The notes below the pieces were generated by a model that had not been told where the DNA came from, searched no databases, and worked only from the letters and a program-made list of their open reading frames with translations. From Candidatus Acetothermia bacterium (GTDB lineage: Bacteria; Bipolaricaulota; Bipolaricaulia; UBA7950; UBA9294): a DNA stretch of 13,231 nt. A program made the translations under genes and the position numbers. Positions within the stretch are counted from its first letter, which is position 1, and the number at the start of each line of letters is the position of its first letter. Location: the NCBI GenBank assembly GCA_003545155.1, contig DQCH01000094.1:1-13231 (forward strand), written 5' to 3'. Shown piece after piece: positions 8,547-13,231 of this stretch.

Positions 8547-8585
8547 AGAAGCGAAATTCAAGGATCAAGGGCAGATCGTTTTTTT
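8537..8585 (+). terminator. Weak candidate terminator after coaD
   Basis: CCTTGA (8537-8542) can pair with TCAAGG at 8558-8563 or at 8565-8570, followed by a run of seven T (8579-8585). The stem is only 6 bp and is separated from the T run by at least 8 nt, so this is a poor intrinsic terminator. It is listed because nothing better ends the coaD transcript. Confidence 0.25.
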
Positions 8586-8827
8586 AAGGAAGACAAAGTC
8601 CTCCTTGAGGAGGGGGAATGGCGGTAGTGTTGGGGCACCTCCCCGGCGTTCTTGTTAAAAGTTCGATCACGAAAAAGCCATCATTGATCGCGTTATGTAG
8701 GTAGACCTCACTTACACAAGCAGCTCCTGAGGCCCCAGGGGTTGGGACGCTCTACTATCGAAGGGAGGTTTGTGCTATTATCGTTGACAGGTAGAGAAGC
8801 TGTTGCTGGTCAAGGAGGTCATCAGCG
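8547..8827. other. Gene-poor spacer between coaD and the MNT/HEPN pair
   Basis: No convincing gene. It contains a T7 run (8579-8585), a tight palindrome CCTCCT-TG-AGGAGG (8600-8613) running into a G-rich stretch, and a second C-rich block (CACCTCCCC, 8636-8644) that could pair with it. A consensus-like TTGACA (8784-8789) has no matching -10, and TATTAT (8776-8781) has no matching -35, so no promoter for the downstream pair can be called with confidence. Confidence 0.5.
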
Positions 8828-9157
8828 GTGAAGTTGCTACCAGAGGAGAAAGATTGGCTAGACTCTTTCATCGGGGGAATTCGTCGCAGCTTTCCTGGAG
8901 CACTTGAGCGGGTGATGGTCTTTGGTTCGAAGGCACGCGACGATGCCAACCATGATTCTGATCTGGATGTGCTTGTTGTTCTCAGGGGAAACGAAGAGCT
9001 CAAATCCCGCATCCGTCTGCTTGGATATGACTTGGCGTTAGGGAAAGATGTGGTGCCTTCTATCGTGGTCTATACCGTCCAAGAGATTGAACAACGCAGA
9101 GAGCACCGCTCGGCCTTCGTGGAGGCCGTGGAGCGTGAGGGCGTGGTGGTCTCGTGA
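8828..9157 (+). CDS. MNT-type minimal nucleotidyltransferase (putative antitoxin)
   Basis: A 109-residue protein with the polymerase-beta-fold nucleotidyltransferase motif G33-S34-x10-D45-L-D47 (VFGSKARDDANHDSDLDVLVV). In MNT/HEPN toxin-antitoxin systems such proteins are antitoxins that inactivate the HEPN ribonuclease, in studied cases by adding AMP to a toxin tyrosine. Family membership is clear; the antitoxin role is inferred from the next gene being HEPN. The start is GTG with a good Shine-Dalgarno (AAGGAGG, 8812-8818) 9 nt upstream. The stop overlaps the HEPN start by 4 nt (GTGA), the usual coupling for this pair. Confidence 0.88.
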   Translation: MKLLPEEKDWLDSFIGGIRRSFPGALERVMVFGSKARDDANHDSDLDVLVVLRGNEELKSRIRLLGYDLALGKDVVPSIVVYTVQEIEQRREHRSAFVEAVEREGVVVS

Positions 9158-9562
9158 GAGAAATCCAAGTTCAGGCTGAATGGAGACGCTCTCTGAAAGC
9201 CCAAGGAGCGGCTGAGCTCTTGCTTGAAGCAGGTTTCTACGAAGATGCCGTATCCAGGGCCTATTACGCCGTTCTCCATGCGGCCAAGGCCGCGTTGCTT
9301 GCACGGGATATCGTAACAGAGAGCCACACCGCTGTGAGACGGCTCTTTGGGAAAGAGCTGGTCCAGCAGGGGCTTCTCGAGAAGGAATGGGCGATGATCC
9401 TCGCCCACGAGCAAGACGAACGAGCTTCCGCCGACTACGATGTGGAACTCAGCTTCTCTGTAAGAGGTTGCAGCACAGCGAGTGGAGAAATCAAGGCGTT
9501 TCTTGGAACGGATCCGCTCGTTTCTGCAGATGGAAGGGCTTGATGAGATAGCCCCTGCCTGA
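9154..9562 (+). pseudogene. HEPN-domain protein (putative MNT/HEPN toxin), frameshifted near its 3' end
   Basis: The frame from GTG 9154 gives an all-helical HEPN/UPF0332-type protein: AAELLLEAGFYEDAVSRAYYAVLHAAKAALLA (about 19-50) and the family's R..ADYD element (about 90-96). R35 and H42 are spaced roughly like the HEPN Rx4-6H nuclease motif, not confirmed. After F101-S102 the frame turns into non-family sequence and stops at 9543. Skipping one base, T9461, restores EEVAAQRVEKSRRFLERIRS and a further 13 residues, ending at TGA 9560-9562. That is the helical, charged tail expected for this family. The intact protein would be 135 residues; the shifted one is 129 with a wrong tail. It could be a real inactivating or neutral mutation, or a sequencing error in a T/A run. 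Confidence 0.72.
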
Positions 9563-9642
9563 GGTTCGCTTAGCGCCTGCGAATCGACTCGGCAGCTAAA
9601 TCAAAAGGCAAGATCGCCCGAGGCTACACAACTCTTCACATA

Positions 9643-10077
9643 TTATGAAGGTTGCTTAAAATCTTCCACCCAGAGAACCAAGCGGGATTTGTCCTTCACT
9701 GCGTTATAAAGGTGCTTATCGGCTGTTACAAGCGGGACCTGCTCGCTCTTTGCAAGGGTTAAATAGGCGGCATCATAGGCTGAGCACTTATAGGCATAGG
9801 CTGTTTTTAGGATCTCCTGGGTTGCAACTTCGCGCTCAGGCAGGTTAAACGCTTCAAACTCGCGGAGCGCTGCTTGTGCATCGTTCAACTTCGTTCTACC
9901 CCTGGAGATGGCCTTCCAGAGTGCGTTTGTGACCTCAAACCGCAGCAACGGGACGGCAAAAAGTTTCAAGTTGCCGGAGAGAAACTCCTTTAGAATGCGC
10001 AATGAAGCATCCCTGTACGGCTCATCCGGAAGCAGGCTCGCAATCACAACCGAAGCGTCGATGACCAGTCTATCCAC
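9643..10077 (-). CDS. vapC: VapC-type PIN-domain ribonuclease toxin
   Basis: A 144-residue PIN-domain protein. The acidic metal-binding set is present: D7 (VIDASV), E48 (FEVTNALW), D102 (SAYDAAYLTLA) and D120 (VTADKHLYN). VapC toxins cleave specific tRNAs or rRNA using Mg2+ and are held inactive by VapB. The start is GTG, preceded by GGAGG inside the antitoxin gene, and the two coding regions overlap by 8 nt, the usual antitoxin-first order. It runs in the same direction as the integron cassettes further right, but no attC separates it from its flanks. Nothing convincing lies between its stop and the HEPN gene. Confidence 0.9.
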   Translation of the reverse strand: MDRLVIDASVVIASLLPDEPYRDASLRILKEFLSGNLKLFAVPLLRFEVTNALWKAISRGRTKLNDAQAALREFEAFNLPEREVATQEILKTAYAYKCSAYDAAYLTLAKSEQVPLVTADKHLYNAVKDKSRLVLWVEDFKQPS

Positions 10078-10300
10078 CGCGCTCCTCCAGTTCCTTGCGG
10101 GAAGGGTAGTAGATATCTTCCAAGGTTAGCCCCTTGAACTTCTCCCCTAGCTTCATCCAACGATCGAGAGCCTCTCTGCGCAACTGAGCTACCGCTGCCC
10201 TCTCCAGGAATTCACTCCTCTTACGAGATCCTGCCGTCTCGTCAATCTGTCGGATCACTTCCTCCGAGAGATTCACTTGTGCTCTGATCTTCGTCCCCAT
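10070..10300 (-). CDS. vapB: VapB-type ribbon-helix-helix antitoxin
   Basis: A 76-residue protein from ATG 10300. Residues about 5-42 read as a ribbon-helix-helix (IRAQVNLSEEVIRQIDETAG, then KRSEFLERAAVAQL), followed by a helix and an acidic tail likely to wrap VapC. The frame extends to a TTG at 10336, but ATG 10300 has GGAGGT about 7 nt upstream. A near-consensus promoter at 10337-10365 also predicts transcription starting near 10330, so the shorter form is chosen. It overlaps vapC by 8 nt. RHH antitoxins normally repress their own operon, and repeats over the promoter fit that. Confidence 0.85.
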   Translation of the reverse strand: MGTKIRAQVNLSEEVIRQIDETAGSRKRSEFLERAAVAQLRREALDRWMKLGEKFKGLTLEDIYYPSRKELEERGG

Positions 10301-10320
10301 CGCCTCTACCTCCACACAGA

Positions 10321-10347
10321 CTGTTTTTACAGCCAAATTATACAGCC
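10321..10347 (-). promoter_or_regulatory. Candidate VapB operator repeats
   Basis: Two direct copies of GGCTGTA on the minus strand (10347-10341 and 10334-10328) are 13 bp apart. The first overlaps the -10 and the second lies at the predicted transcription start. The second also forms part of a palindrome CTGT-AAAA-ACAG (10321-10332). Their position suits repression by the VapB/VapC complex; binding is inferred. Confidence 0.4.
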
Positions 10348-10365
10348 ATATTGAGCGGCTGGCAA
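10337..10365 (-). promoter_or_regulatory. vapBC promoter
   Basis: On the minus strand TTGCCA (10365-10360, 5/6 match) is followed after 17 nt by a perfect TATAAT (10342-10337). The predicted start is near 10330, about 30 nt before the vapB ATG. Confidence 0.7.
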
Positions 10366-10489
10366 CACGAATTCAAACTTCTTGCACACACGTCAGATTG
10401 GTCTTCGCCTTCAAGGACGCCAGGAACGGTGATTGCCCCAGTATCGCCCAGGAGATCACTGAATCTTGGTCCCGACTCACAAGGCACAG

Positions 10490-10711
10490 TCATAACACAC
10501 CTATGGCATCAAAACCGCTAGCCCAAGATTCAATCTGTTCCCTGGCTTGCGAAATCTCCGTGAAGGCCTCATCATCATAGAACCTGGTCACATCCTCATC
10601 CGCCAAGATGGCGAACAACGACTCTGCATCAGAAAGATGCATTCTTCTCGATACTAAACGCTCAGTTTCCAGATGAGGAAATGCCTGAAACACACAATCC
10701 AAGTTCAGCAT
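10490..10711 (-). pseudogene. Truncated GNAT acetyltransferase (RimJ/RimL type), N-terminal fragment in cassette 2
   Basis: From ATG 10711 (AAGGAG 6 nt upstream) the 73 residues match the N-terminal part of RimJ/RimL-like GNAT enzymes: FPHLETERLVSRRMHLSDAE, then LFAILADEDVTRFYDDEAF and a helix QAREQIESWASG. GNAT enzymes of this type are about 170-180 residues and bind acetyl-CoA through a later R/Q-x-x-G-x-G/A loop, which is absent. The frame hits TGA at 10490-10492. A little GNAT-like sequence (SRDQDSVI) continues in frame after the stop before similarity is lost, about 70-100 bp before the vapBC promoter. The gene starts about 65 nt after the attC of the preceding cassette, in array orientation, so it looks like the remnant of a second cassette. 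Confidence 0.62.
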
Positions 10712-10770
10712 ACTCTCTCCTTCCGAAACACCGTCTCAACTATCACTTCATTCCCTGCGATGTGAGTGCG

Positions 10771-10900
10771 GCCCAACGGCGGGAGCTAACCCGCCTTGCG
10801 GCTGCCGCAGCAAAACCAAACTTGACTTGAATCGCTCAAAAGCGAAATTTGCCTCAAAAACCGACTCGATAGCAAGGTCGGGTTCAGCGACTTGTTAGCC
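10771..10900 (-). repeat. Integron attC recombination site of cassette 1
   Basis: Read on the minus strand: R'' GGCTAAC (10900-10894), a 5-nt spacer AAGTC, L'' (10888-10874), terminal region (10873-10798), L' (10797-10785), a 7-nt spacer, and R' GTTGGGC (10777-10771, fits GTTRRRY). AAGGTCGGGTTCAGC (plus strand 10874-10888) pairs with GCTAACCCGCCTT (10785-10797) over 13 bp, leaving two extrahelical bases, T10878 and C10885, both in the arm next to R''. R''/R' pair with one mismatch and a wobble. Unpaired spacers, extrahelical bases and a variable terminal region (with inner hairpins at 10797-10809 and 10832-10845) are the known attC architecture. The 130-bp length is within the known range. 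Confidence 0.85.
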
Positions 10901-11807
10901 GCCGCTCTCAACAAGTATCTCTAACTCGCGCCGCAACCATTCCTCTATGTTATCCAGTAAAGCGACCTCTTTCACGCTCATATTCGCTTCCAATTGCTTG
11001 ACTAACTCGTGTCCTAAGAAATAACCGCATTGCTTCCGACCTTGAATATCAAACCACGAACCAAAGAACGGTCGCACTGAATCACCCAAGTCCACTCGCC
11101 TCAAGAACTCAGCGGCTAGCCATTTCTTGTGTTGCTGACACCAGTCAAGCCAATCGTCGCTGTGGATGTCGCTTCTCATGTGCCAGCTATGCTCTCCAAG
11201 AATGACGTGTTCGCATCGTTGAGCAAATCCTTCTCGGTAGAGTTGCCACCAAGGCCCCGATTCCGCAGCCTTCCCATTCTTTGCACGCCAGTAGTCGTGC
11301 ATAAGATGCCCAACTTCGTGGGCGACCAGTCCTGTGATAGATGGAGGCTGGCTCCAGCCACATTCAGCAATGTTCTCCAAACCAAACAACACTGCTGGGG
11401 TTCCCTGGAATTGTGTTCCCCAGCCTGCCCCGCACCCGATGCCAACGTAGATGACAAACACTATCTCGAAATCGAGCCCCAGCACTTCCTGAGATGTTGA
11501 GTAAACGCCCTCGCAAACTGCCAGCAGGTTCTTATGCGCCGTTTTCATCGCTGGAAGTCTGGCTCTCAAGCGGGGAAAGACTCTCTCCCGTGCAATCTGT
11601 CGCCAGTCCACTTCTTGACTGGCATAGTCCTCTAACTGCTTTTCCAGAAGTTCCGGCCACTGCGCCATATACTCTGACGACCAAGCCTCGATTTGTATAT
11701 CCAGCGGCTCGCGCCATGATTTGTCCCAGAAAGTCAGAAATGATGAGAATGTATCAATAATCTTGCATTTCGACATAGTGATTCCCGACACGGTCTGCGG
11801 CGGCTAA
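10777..11807 (-). mobile_element. Integron gene cassette 1
   Basis: Bounded by G^TT cut sites: G11808/T11807 at the attI side and G10777/T10776 in the attC R' box. Because a cassette's own R' is split on insertion, its 5' end should be complementary to its own R''. Here GTTAGCCGCCGC on the minus strand at the start (11808-11797) is a perfect 12-bp inverted match to GCGGCGGCTAAC at the end (10905-10894). The single gene fills the cassette, its stop codon (TAA, 10897-10895) lies inside R'', and it has no promoter of its own that I can see. These are standard cassette features. Confidence 0.85.
10895..11776 (-). CDS. Putative zinc metallopeptidase, integron cassette cargo
   Basis: A 293-residue protein from ATG 11776; a GTG at 11791 would add five residues. 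Neither start has a clear Shine-Dalgarno, common in cassette genes. The core is a gluzincin-type zinc site: HEVGH at 153-157 (GLVAHEVGHLMHDYW) and a downstream glutamate E182 in LYREGFAQ. A C-terminal helix GYFLGHELVKQLE follows. The layout recalls the predicted Zn-dependent proteases of the DUF2268 type, but I cannot assign a family by eye. No signal peptide or membrane segment is seen; it is tryptophan- and cysteine-rich. It is the first cassette gene downstream of Pc, the best-expressed position in an integron. Substrate and biological role are unknown. Confidence 0.75.
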   Translation of the reverse strand: MSKCKIIDTFSSFLTFWDKSWREPLDIQIEAWSSEYMAQWPELLEKQLEDYASQEVDWRQIARERVFPRLRARLPAMKTAHKNLLAVCEGVYSTSQEVLGLDFEIVFVIYVGIGCGAGWGTQFQGTPAVLFGLENIAECGWSQPPSITGLVAHEVGHLMHDYWRAKNGKAAESGPWWQLYREGFAQRCEHVILGEHSWHMRSDIHSDDWLDWCQQHKKWLAAEFLRRVDLGDSVRPFFGSWFDIQGRKQCGYFLGHELVKQLEANMSVKEVALLDNIEEWLRRELEILVESGG

Positions 11808-11808
11808 C
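11802..11808 (-). other. attI core site (insertion point of cassette 1)
   Basis: GTTAGCC on the minus strand marks the junction between integron platform and first cassette, 187 bp from the intI start codon. The full attI probably extends rightward towards 11860, but its other integrase-binding boxes are not clear, so only the core is marked. The core differs from GTTRRRY at one position (C for R). Confidence 0.65.
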
Positions 11809-11864
11809 TTCTTATTCTACCCAAAATCTCCCTCTTACGGAGCTATCATTCTCCAATGTTACGC

Positions 11865-11893
11865 ATTCTATGACTCCATCTCTGTGCTGTCAA
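11865..11893 (-). promoter_or_regulatory. Integron cassette promoter Pc
   Basis: On the minus strand a perfect TTGACA (11893-11888), a 17-nt spacer and TAGAAT (11870-11865, 5/6 match). Transcription would start near 11858, pass through the attI core at 11808 and enter cassette 1. Location between intI and attI and direction away from intI are those of an integron Pc. By sequence it is a strong promoter. Confidence 0.8.
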
Positions 11894-11914
11894 GAGGAGA
11901 CCTGAAGAAACGGT

Positions 11915-11943
11915 TTGATCGGAATCAGCCCAGCGGTTAACAT
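11915..11943 (+). promoter_or_regulatory. Candidate intI promoter (Pint)
   Basis: TTGATC (11915-11920), 17 nt, TAACAT (11938-11943), each a 4/6 match, giving a leader of about 45 nt with AGGA (11983-11986) 8 nt before the intI ATG. The -10 sits within an imperfect inverted repeat GCGGT/ACCGC (11933-11951). No LexA box of the proteobacterial CTGT-N8-ACAG kind is visible. An alternative is TTGGCG/AATAAT (11954-11981), which would leave almost no leader. Confidence 0.35.
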
Positions 11944-11994
11944 AACACCGCAATTGGCGAGTTATGGAGATTGTTAATAATCAGGAATCGAAAT

Positions 11995-13231
11995 ATGACC
12001 AAAGTTGACGAGGCTCTTGAGTCGGTGCTGGAAGGTTACGCTAATTTCCTGCGGGAGAGGATGTTAGCGCCGCCCAAACATCAGCCCCACTTGGCGCGGT
12101 GGGTGCAAGAGTTCCTCCTCTTTGCCGAGGAGCATCGCGGCTATACCTTCGAGCAGACGCTGGACCTGTTCTTAGCCGCACTCGGAGAACGAGTCGGCAT
12201 CAAGTCCTGGCAGATCCAACAGGCGGCGGATGCCGTCCGCATCTATCGGTATCAGTATCGGGCCGATGTGAGTAGAGCTGAGGAGGCAGGCCCGGAGGTA
12301 ACCACGGCAGGCAGAGATGGCGGGAAACTCGCGCGGTTGCAGGAGGTGATCCGGCTGCGCCACTACGCAAAGAGCACGGAGAAAGCTTATCTGAATTGGA
12401 CGCGACGCTTTCTTGCATATCGCGCACAGGTCGGGCTTACAGGCGAGCCTAGTGCGGCCGATGTTAAGGCCTTTCTTACCCGTCTGGCCATGGTCGAGAA
12501 GGTGAGTGCTTCTACACAGAATCAGGCGTTCAGCGCGTTGCTGCTTCTGTTCCGGGAGGTCTTGCGCAGGGACCTGGAAGAAATGGCGCAGACAGTGCGC
12601 GCCAGGCGAGGGCGGAAATTACCAACGGTACTCTCGGTCAGCGAGGTGCAGGCCCTACTTGAGGCTGTGGAGCCCGAGTATGCGCTGATGGTGAAGCTGT
12701 TGTACGGCGGCGGCTTGCGACTGATGGAGTTGCTCCATCTTCGGGTAAAAGACCTCGACTTCGACGCAGGGCTGATCATCGTGCGAAGCGGCAAGGGAGA
12801 CAAGGATCGGTCGACTCTGCTCCCCAAGTCGCTTCATGACGAACTGCGCCTTCACTTGGAGAAAGTGCGCAAATGGCATAAGGCGGATCTGGCGAAAGGC
12901 TATGGCGAGGCACCACTGCCCGATGCCCTGGCGAGAAAGTATCCGGGTGCTGGCAAGGAATGGGGCTGGCAGTACGCGTTCCCCGCTAGTAAAGTCGCGC
13001 TGGACCCGGCGGACGGCAAGGTGCGCCGCTACCACGTTTACGAAAAGACGTTGCAGGCTGCAATCCGCAGAGCAGTGCACCGGGCTGGAATCACCAAACG
13101 TGCCTCGGCTCATACGCTTCGTCACAGCTTTGCGACCCATCTGTTGATGAACGGCACGGACATCCGCGAGATCCAAGACCTTCTGGGGCACAAGAGCGTC
13201 GAGACGACAATGATCTACACACATGTAGTAC
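11995..13231 (+). CDS. intI: Integron integrase IntI with N-terminal extension (3' end outside window)
   Basis: The frame is open from ATG 11995 to the right edge (412 codons). Tyrosine-recombinase residues are all present: R242 (GGLRLMELLHLR), K270 (KGDKDR), H373 and R376 (HTLRHSF), H399 (LLGHKSVETT) and nucleophile Y408. The IntI-specific insertion that separates integron integrases from XerC/D is clear at about 304-345 (LPDALARKYPGAG, then W-G-W, YAFPAS, then VRRYHVYEKTLQ). The core-binding domain is about 112-205. Before it lies an extra region of about 110 residues not found in IntI1 (337 residues in all), whose WVQEFLLFAEEH and QIQQAADAVRIYRYQYR segments look like a second helical core-binding-like module. 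IntI inserts and excises cassettes by attI x attC recombination using single-stranded attC hairpins. It is divergent from the array, the common orientation. Probably 20-40 C-terminal residues are missing. Confidence 0.93.
   Translation, partial: MTKVDEALESVLEGYANFLRERMLAPPKHQPHLARWVQEFLLFAEEHRGYTFEQTLDLFLAALGERVGIKSWQIQQAADAVRIYRYQYRADVSRAEEAGPEVTTAGRDGGKLARLQEVIRLRHYAKSTEKAYLNWTRRFLAYRAQVGLTGEPSAADVKAFLTRLAMVEKVSASTQNQAFSALLLLFREVLRRDLEEMAQTVRARRGRKLPTVLSVSEVQALLEAVEPEYALMVKLLYGGGLRLMELLHLRVKDLDFDAGLIIVRSGKGDKDRSTLLPKSLHDELRLHLEKVRKWHKADLAKGYGEAPLPDALARKYPGAGKEWGWQYAFPASKVALDPADGKVRRYHVYEKTLQAAIRRAVHRAGITKRASAHTLRHSFATHLLMNGTDIREIQDLLGHKSVETTMIYTHVV

Noticed and set aside
8741..8750. GTTGGGACGC, 9 of 10 identical to the GTTGGGCCGC at the cassette 2 boundary, as a possible far attC end
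   Set aside because: It lacks a purine at the R'' start, no L arm or partner was found around it, and it would make a 2-kb cassette containing plus-strand genes.
8784..8789. Consensus TTGACA before the MNT gene as a promoter
   Set aside because: No acceptable -10 at 16-18 nt; the position where it should be is GC-rich and runs into the Shine-Dalgarno.
9544..9642. Possible attC between the HEPN gene and vapC
   Set aside because: No GTTRRRY/RYYYAAC pair and no L arms on either strand.
11881..11900. LexA-type operator (CTGT...) controlling intI
   Set aside because: CTGT copies occur but without ACAG at the required spacing; no GAAC-N4-GTTC either.
12655..13224. 189-residue minus-strand frame inside intI
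   Set aside because: It is a shadow of the intI coding frame, with no motif or ribosome-binding site.
1..13231. CRISPR arrays, tRNA or rRNA genes
   Set aside because: No regularly spaced repeats, no tRNA cloverleaf and no rRNA-like sequence seen.

Overview
The window is bacterial chromosome from a diderm (outer-membrane) bacterium with mixed, moderately GC-rich composition. The outer membrane is inferred from a signal-peptide-bearing POTRA protein of BamA type at the left edge. The phylum cannot be fixed from sequence reading alone.

Left half (1-8546) is core genome. Reading leftward (minus strand) is a compact operon: a UPF0102/YraN-family nuclease-fold protein, the comM Mg-chelatase-like AAA+ ATPase, and the N-terminal part of a bamA-like gene that runs off the window. 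Divergently, on the plus strand, come an MTA/SAH deaminase with a clear sigma-70-type promoter, then rpsO (S15), pnp (PNPase with an unusual second S1 domain), an M16 zinc peptidase and coaD. rpsO-pnp-M16 peptidase is a widely conserved order. The short rpsO leader folds into a compact hairpin that can alternatively pair with the Shine-Dalgarno, as expected of an S15 autoregulatory element.

Middle (8547-10370) is accessory DNA: a gene-poor spacer, an MNT/HEPN toxin-antitoxin pair on the plus strand whose HEPN gene carries an apparent 1-bp frameshift, and a VapBC pair on the minus strand with its own promoter and likely operator repeats.

Right part (about 10490-13231) is an integron. An integron integrase gene (intI), complete except for its extreme C-terminus, is transcribed rightward. 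It has all catalytic residues, the IntI-specific insertion, and an extra N-terminal region of about 110 residues. Divergently from it sits a near-consensus Pc promoter (TTGACA, 17 bp, TAGAAT) firing leftward across an attI-type GTTAGCC core. The first cassette is complete (about 1.03 kb). It encodes an HExxH...E zinc-metallopeptidase-like protein whose stop codon lies inside the R'' box of a 130-bp attC site. That attC has R boxes, an unpaired central spacer, L arms with two extrahelical bases and a variable terminal structure. A second cassette starts after it but holds only a truncated GNAT acetyltransferase; no downstream attC could be found. The integron, its promoter, attC and cargo are the most interesting content. 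The toxin-antitoxin genes next to it may be former cassettes or stabilising elements, but that is inference.
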